NCBI RefSeq assembly: GCF_000775915.1
Contig: NZ_BBLT01000001.1
Location: forward strand, 868,001 to 932,000
Reading direction: 5' to 3'
Length of the DNA: 64,000 bases
Source of the DNA: Sporocytophaga myxococcoides
GTDB taxonomy: Bacteria; Bacteroidota; Bacteroidia; Cytophagales; Cytophagaceae
The translations under genes and the position numbers were made by a program. Shown in pieces: positions 7,105-15,665 of this stretch (positions are counted from its first letter, which is position 1; every line of letters begins with the position of its first letter). The notes below the pieces were generated by a model. The model saw only the letters and a list, made by a program, of their open reading frames with translations, was not told the origin of the DNA and searched no databases.

Positions 7105-9540
7105 TTATTTTTTCTTTGCTGCTTTTTTAGCTGTAGTCTTTTTAGTCGCTGTTTTCTTTGCTGCCGCTTTTTTTGCCGTAGCCTTTTTAGCGGTGGTCTT
7201 CTTGGCAGCAGGCTCAGCAGTACTTTTTCTGGCGAATCTACTTTTCTTTTCCGGAACGCTTTCTGCCCATTCAAGTGCTTCCGCTAGGGTTATGCTCTGA
7301 GGTTCGCGGTCTTTAGGAATTTTTACATTTTTCTTACCGACAGCGATATATGGTCCCCATCGACCGTTAAGTACTTTTACCTCTTCATTTTCAGGGAACT
7401 CTTTGATAAGCTTTTCAGCATCAGCTTTACGTTTATTAAGGATCAGCTCAATACAACGTTCTTCTGTTATTTCCAAAGGATCATCCTCTTTTCCCAGAGA
7501 ATAAAATTTATTATCGTGTTTGATATATGGACCAAACCTTCCTATAGCAACTGTCATGGCCTTATCCTCAAAGAAGCCAGTATCTCTCGGAAGCTTGAAA
7601 AGTTCAAGAGCATCTTCAAGATTTAAGGTTTCTATAAGCTGACCTTTTCTTAAGCTTGCATATTGAGGTTTTTTTCCTGTTGTCTCATCAGCTTCACCAA
7701 TCTGAACAATAGGTCCGAATCGACCAAGTCTTGCGATTACCTTTTCACCTGTAACAGGATGTGTCCCAAGCTCTTTGGATGTCTGAACTACAGATCTGTC
7801 GATAGCTTCAGTAGATTCTACTTTTTGGTGGAATGAATTATAAAAAGTCTCCAGCATTTTTTCCCACTTCTTTAAACCTGAAGCTATTTCGTCAAACTCT
7901 TTTTCAACTGTAGCTGTGAAAGAGTAGTCCGTAATATTAGGGAAATATTGCACAAGGAAATCTGTTACAATCATTCCCATATCTGTTGGGAATAACTTCG
8001 CTTTCTCTTGTCCGGTAATCTCTGTTCTGTCCTTTTTATTTATTGTATTATTCTTCAGAGACAGTTCTTTATATTTTCTTTCTTTTCCGTCTCTGTTTTC
8101 TTTTATCACATAGCCTCTTTTCTGAATAGTAGAGATTGTTGGAGCATATGTAGAAGGACGGCCAATTCCCATTTCTTCAAGTTTTTTAACAAGACTGGCC
8201 TCGGTATATCTTGAAGGAGGTCGTGAGAATCTTTCCACAGCTTTCATCTCATCAAGATTAAGCTTTTGTCCAACAGTAAGAGGAGGAAGCATGCTACTGT
8301 TTTCTTCTTCAGATTCTTCATCATCAGAAGATTCAATATATAGTTTAAGGAAACCTTCAAATTTGATTACTTCACCAGTGGCAGTCAATGTTTGTGGAAC
8401 AGTTGATATGGCAATGGTTGCGACCGTTTTTTCAATTTGAGCTTCAGCCATCTGAGAAGCTATAGCTCTTTTCCAGATGAGTTCGTAAAGTCTTTGCTCG
8501 TTTCTTTCTTCTCCGGCCTGACTTTTGGAAAAATCGGTTGGTCTGATGGCTTCGTGAGCTTCCTGAGCACTTTCTGATTTGGTCTGGTATTGTCTTATGT
8601 TAACAAACTCCGGTCCATAGCTTCTGGTAATCTCTTTTTCCGCAGCATTCAAAGCATCCTGAGAAAGACTTACAGAGTCAGTTCTCATATAAGAGATCTT
8701 TCCTGATTCGTAAAGTCTTTGTGCTAAAGTCATTGTCTGAGCGACAGAAAACCCTAATTTTCTACTTGCTTCTTGTTGAAGAGTAGATGTTGTAAATGGA
8801 GGAGCAGGAGATTTTTTAGCAGGTTTTTTCTCAAGGTTTTTAATGCTAAATTCAGCCCCGATCACTTTGGTTAAAAAAGCCATTGCTTCATCTTCAGAAT
8901 TGAAGCGCTCACCAAGTTCAGCTTTAAGTACTTTACCTTTATCTACGATAAATTCGGCAGAAACCTTAAATGCAGCTTTAGTATTGAATTTTTCAACTTC
9001 ACGTTCTCTTTCTACCACTAATCTTACTGCAACCGATTGTACTCTACCTGCAGAAAGACCGGTTTTTATTTTTTTCCATAATATAGGAGAAATCTCAAAA
9101 CCTACAAGCCTGTCAAGAATACGTCGTGCCTGTTGAGCATTTACCAGGTCAAGATCAATACCTCTAGGACTTTGAATTGCATTAAGAATTGCATTTTTGG
9201 TGATTTCCCTGAATACAATGCGTCTTGTATTTTTTTCATTTAGATTTAAAGCTTCCTTGAGATGCCAGGAAATAGCTTCACCCTCGCGGTCATCGTCGGT
9301 CGCTAACCAAACCGTTTCGGCCTCCTTCGCAAGTTTTTTTAGTTGTGAAACAACATCCCTTTTGTCATCAGAGATTTCATATGTCGGCTTAAAGCCATTT
9401 TTTATATCGATCGCCTTATCTCCTTTAGGAAGGTCCCTCACGTGACCGTAACTTGACGTTACCAGAAAATCCTTTCCCAGGTATCCTTCTATGGTTTTAG
9501 CCTTCGCAGGCGACTCAACAATAACTAAATTTTTTGACAT
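7105..9540 (-). CDS. topA: DNA topoisomerase I (type IA)
   Basis: 811-aa type IA topoisomerase that relaxes negative supercoils. The N-terminal Toprim domain has VIVESPAKAKTIEGYLG and the acidic triad in ATDDDREGEAISWH. The catalytic Tyr is about residue 284 in SYMRTDS. The C-terminal part has repeated RFGPIVQIG / RFGPYIKH / RWGPYIAVG modules typical of Bacteroidota TopA in place of Cys4 zinc ribbons. It ends with a roughly 45-residue Lys/Ala/Thr-rich tail (from about residue 765) that resembles histone H1 or Hc1 repeats and probably aids DNA binding. The start MSKNLVIVES is clear. Confidence 0.97.
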   Translation of the reverse strand: MSKNLVIVESPAKAKTIEGYLGKDFLVTSSYGHVRDLPKGDKAIDIKNGFKPTYEISDDKRDVVSQLKKLAKEAETVWLATDDDREGEAISWHLKEALNLNEKNTRRIVFREITKNAILNAIQSPRGIDLDLVNAQQARRILDRLVGFEISPILWKKIKTGLSAGRVQSVAVRLVVEREREVEKFNTKAAFKVSAEFIVDKGKVLKAELGERFNSEDEAMAFLTKVIGAEFSIKNLEKKPAKKSPAPPFTTSTLQQEASRKLGFSVAQTMTLAQRLYESGKISYMRTDSVSLSQDALNAAEKEITRSYGPEFVNIRQYQTKSESAQEAHEAIRPTDFSKSQAGEERNEQRLYELIWKRAIASQMAEAQIEKTVATIAISTVPQTLTATGEVIKFEGFLKLYIESSDDEESEEENSSMLPPLTVGQKLNLDEMKAVERFSRPPSRYTEASLVKKLEEMGIGRPSTYAPTISTIQKRGYVIKENRDGKERKYKELSLKNNTINKKDRTEITGQEKAKLFPTDMGMIVTDFLVQYFPNITDYSFTATVEKEFDEIASGLKKWEKMLETFYNSFHQKVESTEAIDRSVVQTSKELGTHPVTGEKVIARLGRFGPIVQIGEADETTGKKPQYASLRKGQLIETLNLEDALELFKLPRDTGFFEDKAMTVAIGRFGPYIKHDNKFYSLGKEDDPLEITEERCIELILNKRKADAEKLIKEFPENEEVKVLNGRWGPYIAVGKKNVKIPKDREPQSITLAEALEWAESVPEKKSRFARKSTAEPAAKKTTAKKATAKKAAAKKTATKKTTAKKAAKKK

Positions 9541-9640
9541 TGAACTAATTATGACTTTAAATCAAAAGCAAATTTGGGCCAAAGATGATTAAAAATTTTT
9601 AAAAAAACACTTTGCAAAAATTTTTAGTGCCATATTCAGA

Positions 9641-9648
9641 TAAATTTG
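9641..9648 (+). promoter_or_regulatory. Putative Bacteroidota -7 box for the SixA-like gene
   Basis: TAAATTTG matches TAnnTTTG, 54 bp before the ATG at 9703. No well-spaced -33 TTTG was found, so this is a partial promoter match. Confidence 0.4.
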
Positions 9649-9702
9649 TACTTTCGGTGTTATATATTTTTATAGGGTTACATTTTAATTTATCCATTGA
9701 TC

Positions 9703-10215
9703 ATGAGTAAGATAATTTACCTCGCCAGGCATGCGAAGTCAGATTGGTCCATACCGGGGCAAAAAGATTTTGAAAGAGAATTGAATACCAGAGGTTTGAC
9801 AGACGCGCCTAAAATGGGTAGAAAACTGCATGAAATGCAGGTGCTTCCGGATCTGATCTTATCCAGTCCGGCAGTAAGAGCAAAAAATACAGCCGAACTA
9901 ATGGCAGAGCAGCTTCAATATGACTTGAATAAAATTGTTTATGAAGAAGAGCTTTATGAAGCATCCGTAAGAAGTTTAATGGCGGTTATAAGTAGAGTAA
10001 GTCCTGAAAATAATAGGGTTATGATTTTTGGTCACAATCCTTCATTAACTTATATGGCTGAGTATCTGACCAAAGAAGTGATTGGTAATATTCCGACTTC
10101 AGGGATTTTGGAAATTTCTTTAAATATTGACACCTGGGAAGAGGTGAGTGGAGAGTTGGGTAAATTAAACTGGTTTATTTATCCTAAACTTATTTTCGGA
10201 ACAGAAGGAAATTAG
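9703..10215 (+). CDS. SixA-like histidine phosphatase
   Basis: 170-aa histidine-phosphatase-superfamily protein. The N-terminal RHAKSDW motif carries the phosphorylated His and is typical of the SixA branch, which dephosphorylates phospho-His on signalling proteins such as ArcB. The second catalytic His is in VMIFGHNPSL. Start chosen at ATG 9703 (MSKIIYLARHAKS), since the in-frame TTG six bases earlier adds nothing conserved. Divergent from topA. The native substrate is unknown; small-molecule phosphatase activity is also possible in this family. Confidence 0.8.
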   Translation: MSKIIYLARHAKSDWSIPGQKDFERELNTRGLTDAPKMGRKLHEMQVLPDLILSSPAVRAKNTAELMAEQLQYDLNKIVYEEELYEASVRSLMAVISRVSPENNRVMIFGHNPSLTYMAEYLTKEVIGNIPTSGILEISLNIDTWEEVSGELGKLNWFIYPKLIFGTEGN

Positions 10216-10236
10216 TACTCCTTAAAAATAAAGACG

Positions 10237-10264
10237 GCCGTCTTTATTTAATAAAGCGGCTGTT
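10237..10264. terminator. Bidirectional terminator between convergent genes
   Basis: Imperfect stem GCCGTCTTTA / TAAAGCGGC with an AT loop followed by TGTTTTAATGTGTTTT on the plus strand. An overlapping perfect palindrome, AAAGACGGCCGTCTTT, sits at its left edge. Confidence 0.6.
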
Positions 10265-10600
10265 TTAATGTGTTTTAATATATTTTTTCTTTTTCTTAGA
10301 AGTTCTTCCCTTGGCTTTATTCAGTCGCTTGGCGGCTATTTTGTCAGCCTTTTTTCTAGTCCGTTCCTGCTCTTTTTTCTTTTTTTTCTGCGCTTTTTTC
10401 TGCTCTTTCAGGTAGGCCTTTTGCTCCTTGCTCATCCTGTCTTTTTCCACATCTGCATTCGCATTATCAAGATCTTTTTGTGTATTACCTTTTCTTCTTT
10501 TGGAGCCATTATTGTCGTCCTGACCTTGTGCTGTACTGTTGAAAAACAGAATTCCTGCAAAAATAAAGGCAGAGATAATGAAAATCTTTTTTAAGCTCAT
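10265..10600 (-). CDS. Small secreted lysine-rich protein
   Basis: 111-aa product from the ATG at 10600 (MSLKKIFIISAFIFAG). It has a signal peptide ending near NSTAQGQ, then an extremely basic, charged and probably helical domain rich in KKKK, QK and EQ runs (about residues 35-111). No family assigned. Upstream in-frame codons would run through the terminator hairpin of the previous gene, so the shorter start is preferred. Similar short Lys-rich secreted proteins are common in Bacteroidota. Function unknown; nucleic-acid or polyanion binding is a composition-based guess. Confidence 0.6.
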   Translation of the reverse strand: MSLKKIFIISAFIFAGILFFNSTAQGQDDNNGSKRRKGNTQKDLDNANADVEKDRMSKEQKAYLKEQKKAQKKKKKEQERTRKKADKIAAKRLNKAKGRTSKKKKKYIKTH

Positions 10601-10605
10601 ATAGT

Positions 10606-10647
10606 GAATTATAAAACGAAAATGGCAGAATTTAGATTTCTGCCATT
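10606..10647 (-). terminator. Terminator after the 118-aa basic secreted protein
   Basis: Ten-bp stem AATGGCAGAA / TTCTGCCATT with a 7-nt loop (10622-10648, roughly), followed on the minus strand by TTTTCGTTTT. Confidence 0.75.
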
Positions 10648-10695
10648 TATTATTCACCCAAATTTAAACTTTTTTTGGAATAACTAACACTTTAA

Positions 10696-11052
10696 TTAAT
10701 ACCAACCTGATCTTCTCCTTCTGCTATCACCCGAAGATGCAGAAGAATCTCTTTTGACCTTTGATCTGCTGAATTTGGTTTTTCTGGTATTAAAGTATTT
10801 CTTACTACCTGAATTGCCAAAATGCTTTTTGTTGTGTTTGATTTTTAGCATTCGTTTGTTGTACTGAGTTCTTATCCTTTCGTCTCTGTTTCGTGCAGAT
10901 ATTTTGTCTTCACGACTTATTTTCTCTTCAGAATCAGCTCTTGAGGACTTACTTACAGCTTTGGAATGCTTAATCTGAGTTTTATTTTGGGCATTTGCTG
11001 TATTGCTAAGCCATGCCAGCATCATTAATATTATAAAAAACAGATTTTTCAT
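10696..11052 (-). CDS. Small secreted basic protein, unknown function
   Basis: 118 aa with a clear signal peptide (MKNLFFIILMMLAWLSNTANA, cut before QNKTQ). The mature part is low-complexity and rich in Lys, Arg, Ser and His (KHNKKHFG, SKKYFNTRKTKFSRSK, and the C-terminus SRRRRSGWY). It resembles its downstream neighbour in organisation though not clearly in sequence; both are basic exported proteins separated by a terminator. No domain recognised. Likely envelope or extracellular. Confidence 0.6.
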   Translation of the reverse strand: MKNLFFIILMMLAWLSNTANAQNKTQIKHSKAVSKSSRADSEEKISREDKISARNRDERIRTQYNKRMLKIKHNKKHFGNSGSKKYFNTRKTKFSRSKVKRDSSASSGDSRRRRSGWY

Positions 11053-11174
11053 ACGCCTTCTTAATTTCTTCCCACTAAAAAATCAACTTCTTTTATAAAG
11101 ATTTTGTTAAAAAGTTCTCTTTATTGTTTGAAAAAAGAAATCGTGTATGTGAGTAAATTCATTTTTGCAATTAT

Positions 11175-11182
11175 TACATTTG
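11175..11182 (+). promoter_or_regulatory. Putative -7 box for the TraB gene
   Basis: TACATTTG matches TAnnTTTG, 18 bp before the ATG at 11200. It argues against any start further upstream. Confidence 0.35.
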
Positions 11183-11199
11183 TCAACTTATCAGGTATT

Positions 11200-12075
11200 A
11201 TGTTCAGAAAAATCAGAACCACATTATTCCTTTTATTGGTCTGTCTTTCAGGTATTCTGAAGGCTCAGTCTTCTTTATTGTGGGAAGTGAAAAGTCCTGA
11301 TAATAAAAATGTTTCTTATATCTATGGTACAATGCATGTTGAAGACGAGAGAGTGTTTGATTTCGGAGACTCTTTAATGATTTGCTTTAATAAGTGTAAA
11401 GCATTTGCCGGAGAAATAGTACTTGATAAAATTAACAAAAGCGAGCTGGCTTCACAGATTTTTATGCCGGGTGATACTACCCTTAAAATGCTCATTGGCA
11501 AAAAAAAATATAAACAGGTAAAACGAAAAGCAAGAAAAAGCTTAGGGGTTTTCGCGGGACTCATTAATAGGGTTAAACCTGTATTCACTGCTTCTTTAAT
11601 TTCTGAAAGTTCATTTAAAAAAGGTAAGGGCAAAATTCTGGATGAATATTTTCAAGATCTTGCCAAAGAAAAGCAGATGGTTTTGTTAGGCATTGAAAGT
11701 CCTTCAGAACAAATTGCGGCACTGGATGAAATTCCATTGGCAGAGCAGGCCCAGATGCTGATTGAATCTCTGGAAGCCCCCGCAGAGGAGGAAGGGGCTG
11801 ATGAACTGGTTAAAATTTACAATACAGGAGATTTGGATAGTTTATATAATCATTTTCTGAAATTTGATTTAAGTGACAATTTTACCAGGTCTTTATTAAC
11901 CAAAAGAAATTATGTAATGAGTGAAAGGATTCAGGATATAATAAATGAGTATCCTGTTTTTGTGGGTATAGGAGCCGCTCACTTACCAGGAGAAGAAGGC
12001 GTATTGAATCTCATGGTAAAGCAGGGTTATATGGTAAGACCAGTGCAGATAAAAACAAATAAAAATAAAAAGTAA
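11200..12075 (+). CDS. TraB/GumN family protein (putative erythromycin-esterase/Tiki-like fold)
   Basis: 291 aa from ATG 11200, which gives a proper signal peptide (MFRKIRTTLFLLLVCLSG...KAQ). The frame is open further upstream, but that extension has no signal logic and covers a -7 box. TraB/PrgY/GumN family: SYIYGTMHVED near the N-terminus holds the paired residues of the putative active site, and the C-terminal VGIGAAHLPGEEG is the second family signature. Tiki homologues are metalloproteases; the bacterial role is undefined. Exported to periplasm or surface. A 22-bp gap leads to tex. Confidence 0.8.
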   Translation: MFRKIRTTLFLLLVCLSGILKAQSSLLWEVKSPDNKNVSYIYGTMHVEDERVFDFGDSLMICFNKCKAFAGEIVLDKINKSELASQIFMPGDTTLKMLIGKKKYKQVKRKARKSLGVFAGLINRVKPVFTASLISESSFKKGKGKILDEYFQDLAKEKQMVLLGIESPSEQIAALDEIPLAEQAQMLIESLEAPAEEEGADELVKIYNTGDLDSLYNHFLKFDLSDNFTRSLLTKRNYVMSERIQDIINEYPVFVGIGAAHLPGEEGVLNLMVKQGYMVRPVQIKTNKNKK

Positions 12076-12097
12076 AGTATTAAAATAGTTTGATTGA

Positions 12098-14332
12098 ATG
12101 CAAGTATCACATGTTTTAAAAATTGCTGGGGAGTTGAATATTGCTCCCAAATCCGTTGAAGCTACGCTGGAGTTATTGGCAGAAGGAGGTACCGTTCCAT
12201 TTATATCCAGGTACCGGAAAGAAGCTACTGGCAGTCTTGACGAGGTGGCTATTACTAAAATCAGGGACAGAAGCATCCAACTGGACGAGCTTGATAAGAG
12301 AAGGGAAAGCATCATCAAGTCTATCAAAGAACAGGGTAAACTTACAGCTGAACTTGAGGCTAAGATCAATGATGCAGAAACAATGACTGTATTGGAAGAT
12401 CTTTATCTTCCTTATAAGCCCAAAAGAAGAACTAAAGCTACGATTGCAAAAGAGAAAGGATTGGAGCCGCTTGCTGAGCTAATATTCAAACAAGAGCTTG
12501 CTGATCCTGATAAAGAAGCAGAGCTTTTTGTTAATCTGGAAAAAGATGTAAAAGACATTAATGAAGCACTTGCTGGTGCCAGAGATATTATGGCAGAGTG
12601 GGTAAGTGAAAACCAGGAAGCCAGAGCAAAATTAAGGGAAGTATTTTACAAACAGGGTACAATTAAAAGCCGTGTAGTTCCTGGAAAAGAGGAGGAAGGA
12701 CAGAAGTATAAGGATTATTTCGAGTTTGAAGAAGCAATTTCAAAAGTGCCTTCTCACAGATTGTTAGCGATGAGAAGAGGTGAAAAAGAAATGTTTTTAA
12801 TGCTGGATATTGAACCTGCAGAAGAAACATCACTTGAAGTACTTGAAGGAATATTTGTAAAAGGAAGAAATGCAGCTTCTGGTCAAGTAAAAACAGCAGT
12901 TAAAGATTCATATAAACGACTATTAAGGCCAAGTATCGAAACTGAGGTAAGGCTAGGTACCAAAAAGAAAGCAGATGATGATGCTATTCAGATTTTTGCA
13001 GAAAATCTTCGTCAGCTTTTACTTGCTGCTCCATTAGGCCAGAAGGCAGTTCTTTCGATAGATCCTGGTTTCAGAACGGGCTGTAAGGTGGTTTGTCTTG
13101 ATAGGCAGGGAAAGTTATTGGCTAATGAAAATATTTATCCTCACGAGCCTCAGAGAAAGGTAGCAGAAGCAATTTCAATTATTAAAAGACTTTGCGAAAC
13201 TCATCAGGTAGAAGCCATTGCTGTTGGAAATGGTACTGCAGGAAGAGAAACAGAAACATTTGTACGTACAATAGATTTCGGAAGAGCTATACCAGTAATA
13301 ATGGTTAACGAAAGCGGCGCATCAATATATTCTGCATCAGAAGTTGCAAGAGAAGAATTCCCTGATTATGATGTAACTGTTAGAGGTTCTGTTTCCATTG
13401 GGAGAAGATTGATGGACCCACTTGCAGAACTTGTAAAGCTAGACCCTAAATCAATAGGAGTAGGGCAATATCAGCATGATGTGGATCAAAACGCATTAAA
13501 GTCAAGTCTTGACGATGTAGTTATAAGCTGCGTAAATAATGTTGGAGTAGAAGTAAATACTGCAAGCAAGCAAATATTAACTTATGTATCAGGTTTAGGG
13601 CCTCAGCTCGCACAGAATATAATTGATTATAGGAATCAGAATGGAGCTTTCAAGTCCAGAAATGACCTTAAAAAAGTTCCAAGAATGGGAGAGAAAGCTT
13701 TTGAACAAGCTGCAGGATTTTTGAGAATTAACAATGGCGAAAATCCCTTGGATGCTTCGGCTGTTCACCCTGAAAGCTATCATATCATTGATAAAATAGC
13801 AAAAGATCTGAAAGCTTCTGTAGCTGATCTGATGAAAAAATCGGATCTGAGAAAACTTATAGATCTTAAGTCATATGTAACAGACACAATCGGTTTACCA
13901 ACCCTTCAGGATATATTGAAAGAGATAGAGAAACCGGGGCGTGATCCAAGGGAAAAATTTGAGGTATTTGAATTTGCTTCTGGAATTGAAAAACCTGAAG
14001 ATCTGAGAATTGGTATGAAATTGCCCGGCATTGTAACAAATATTACAAAATTTGGTGTATTTGTGGATGTTGGTGTTCACCAGGATGGACTTATCCATAT
14101 AAGTCACCTTGCAGATAAATATATATCAGATCCTTCTGAAGTAGTGAAGGTTCATCAGAAAGTTGAAGTTACAGTTATTGAAGTAGATCTAGCAAGAAAA
14201 AGGATTGCGCTTTCAATGAAGGGAAATGTTGCTGCGGAAGGACCTAAAAAGTCAAAGGATAAAAAGGAAACAGAAAAAGAAGTTTCTTTTGAAGATAAAC
14301 TGGCAATGCTGAAAGGCAAATTTAAAAATTAA
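12098..14332 (+). CDS. tex: Tex family RNA-binding transcription accessory protein
   Basis: 744-aa Tex/YhgF protein, a soluble nucleic-acid-binding factor related to eukaryotic Spt6. N-terminal helical region opens with the family pattern GGTVPFISRYRKEATGSLDE (residues 29-48). Central YqgF/RNase-H-like domain begins at LSIDPGFRTGCK. HhH segments follow (ISYVSGLGP-type region reads TYVSGLGPQLAQNI, and RNDLKKVPRMGEKAFEQAAGFLRI). The C-terminal S1 domain is GIVTNITKFGVFVDVGVHQDGLIHISHLAD (split here: GIVTNITKFGVFVDVG and HQDGLIHISHL). Followed by a strong terminator. Confidence 0.95.
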   Translation: MQVSHVLKIAGELNIAPKSVEATLELLAEGGTVPFISRYRKEATGSLDEVAITKIRDRSIQLDELDKRRESIIKSIKEQGKLTAELEAKINDAETMTVLEDLYLPYKPKRRTKATIAKEKGLEPLAELIFKQELADPDKEAELFVNLEKDVKDINEALAGARDIMAEWVSENQEARAKLREVFYKQGTIKSRVVPGKEEEGQKYKDYFEFEEAISKVPSHRLLAMRRGEKEMFLMLDIEPAEETSLEVLEGIFVKGRNAASGQVKTAVKDSYKRLLRPSIETEVRLGTKKKADDDAIQIFAENLRQLLLAAPLGQKAVLSIDPGFRTGCKVVCLDRQGKLLANENIYPHEPQRKVAEAISIIKRLCETHQVEAIAVGNGTAGRETETFVRTIDFGRAIPVIMVNESGASIYSASEVAREEFPDYDVTVRGSVSIGRRLMDPLAELVKLDPKSIGVGQYQHDVDQNALKSSLDDVVISCVNNVGVEVNTASKQILTYVSGLGPQLAQNIIDYRNQNGAFKSRNDLKKVPRMGEKAFEQAAGFLRINNGENPLDASAVHPESYHIIDKIAKDLKASVADLMKKSDLRKLIDLKSYVTDTIGLPTLQDILKEIEKPGRDPREKFEVFEFASGIEKPEDLRIGMKLPGIVTNITKFGVFVDVGVHQDGLIHISHLADKYISDPSEVVKVHQKVEVTVIEVDLARKRIALSMKGNVAAEGPKKSKDKKETEKEVSFEDKLAMLKGKFKN

Positions 14333-14349
14333 GAAGGTATAAAAATAAA

Positions 14350-14384
14350 AGGGCTACTTCATCCAGAGGTAGCCTTTTTATTTA
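14350..14384. terminator. Bidirectional terminator between tex and a small lipoprotein gene
   Basis: Stem GGCTAC / GTAGCC (extended by flanking A-T pairs: AAAGGGCTAC and GTAGCCTTTTT) with T tract on the plus strand and A tract for the minus strand. It lies between convergent genes. Confidence 0.85.
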
Positions 14385-14513
14385 CACTTTGACTTTTTCA
14401 GTTTTGATTTCCTTTAGATCTTTTTTCAGATAGGTTGGGCAGGTTCTGTGTCCATAACAGGAAGCCAGTGAAAAAACTACAGTGAAAACAATAAGTAAGT
14501 TTCTGATTTTCAT
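14382..14513 (-). CDS. Small lipoprotein, 43 aa
   Basis: Short minus-strand gene starting MKIRNLLIVFTVV, with lipobox LASC (Cys19) and a mature part of about 25 aa containing HRTCPTYLKKD and ending TEKVKV. The signal-peptidase II layout, basic n-region and hydrophobic core are convincing. The stop sits at the foot of the shared terminator. It would be an outer-membrane or inner-membrane lipoprotein. The CPTY motif is the only possibly functional patch. Function unknown. Confidence 0.65.
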   Translation of the reverse strand: MKIRNLLIVFTVVFSLASCYGHRTCPTYLKKDLKEIKTEKVKV

Positions 14514-14728
14514 AAGCAATTATTTTTGGGAAACATCTTCTTTTACGATGCCTCGATTTTGAGGGTTATTGGATAGTTTTGTGAAAAAATAGGAGAATTG
14601 TTTAACGGGAATATTAAGCAATTGTAATTTAGACGGTTTAAGGCAATATTATTTTTCTCTTAACTTTACTTTTTTACTTAAGTTCTTCAATTATAGTCAC
14701 AAGAGTTTAATTGTTGGGGTTGATTTCT

Positions 14729-15535
14729 ATGAGAACTTTCATATATGTTTTTCTATTATCCATAATTTCTTACATCGCGAATGCAGGCGTGTATATTACA
14801 GTAAGGGATGGTATGCTGAATTCCAGGATCTGGGAAGGCGGATTTATTCCTAATTTAAAATCAGAAGACACTGTATTTATAAACCATTCAATCAGTTATG
14901 ATGCACCTGTTAGTTTAGTGTCTGTAGTTGTGATCAATGAAAATGGAAATCTTAATCTTGGGGCTAATCCTTTGATCATTTTGCCAACCGGTAAGGTTAT
15001 CGTAAATGGAAGACTAATGGTAAGTTCAATAATCAATAAAGGAACTTTGGTCAATAATGGAAAAGTGGAAGTGCCCGGGGTTATGACAGATTTGAAATCA
15101 ATGTGTTTAAAAGGAGGTCTCAGTTTTGAATTGGTGAGAGAATTAAAGCATGTATACGAGAATGTACATTGTGCAGGATGCTTTACAGAAGGAATGAAAA
15201 GTCAGACGGAGCAGGAAAGATTTGATTCATGTTATTTGGGGCTTCAGACAAGATTGAATTTTAAAGCTAATTATGAAAATGAAGTCGTAAAGTTATATTG
15301 GGATCCAATTCTGCAGACTGACCACTTAAGTCATTTTGAAATAGAAAAAAGTTATGATGCTAAAGACTTTAGAAAAGAAGTTATTATAACTCCTGAGCCA
15401 TCAGGCACAGGAAAATTTTTTTGGGAAGATCATATTAAAGAGTCAATAATTACATATTACAGATTAAAGCTGGTAGATAATAATGGACAATATATATATT
15501 CCCAACCAGTGAGTGTAGTTTTGAAAAAAGATTAA
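14729..15535 (+). CDS. Secreted beta-rich protein, unknown function
   Basis: 268 aa from ATG 14729 with a signal peptide (MRTFIYVFLLSIISYIANA, cut before GVYIT). The first half is a beta-helix-like series of short strands and turns (VSVVVINENGNLNLGANPL, then IINKGTLVNNGKVEV), a pattern common in surface beta-solenoids. A Cys-containing linker follows (CAGCF). The C-terminal third (about 180-268) resembles a fibronectin-type-III fold: LNFKANYENEVVKLYW ... HFEIEKSYDAKDF ... YYRLKLVDNNGQYIYS. No T9SS sorting tail is apparent. Probably surface or extracellular; substrate unknown. Confidence 0.65.
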   Translation: MRTFIYVFLLSIISYIANAGVYITVRDGMLNSRIWEGGFIPNLKSEDTVFINHSISYDAPVSLVSVVVINENGNLNLGANPLIILPTGKVIVNGRLMVSSIINKGTLVNNGKVEVPGVMTDLKSMCLKGGLSFELVRELKHVYENVHCAGCFTEGMKSQTEQERFDSCYLGLQTRLNFKANYENEVVKLYWDPILQTDHLSHFEIEKSYDAKDFRKEVIITPEPSGTGKFFWEDHIKESIITYYRLKLVDNNGQYIYSQPVSVVLKKD

Positions 15536-15665
15536 AAGTAAAGGTGGATTTGCTATTGAGTATCAAAAAGTCAAAAAAAAACGTTTCATTAAAAATAAAA
15601 AGAGCATCTTTGTATTATTTAATGAACAATTATTTTCTTTTTGATCTATATTTTCACCTTCTAAA

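Noticed and set aside
7019-7274. Longer sirtuin start using the upstream frame
   Set aside because: The extra 85 residues are Lys/Arg repeats derived from another frame of the topA tail and cross the topA terminator.
9703-10215. SixA-like gene as phosphoglycerate mutase
   Set aside because: RHAKSDW and length fit SixA better than RHGE-type mutases.
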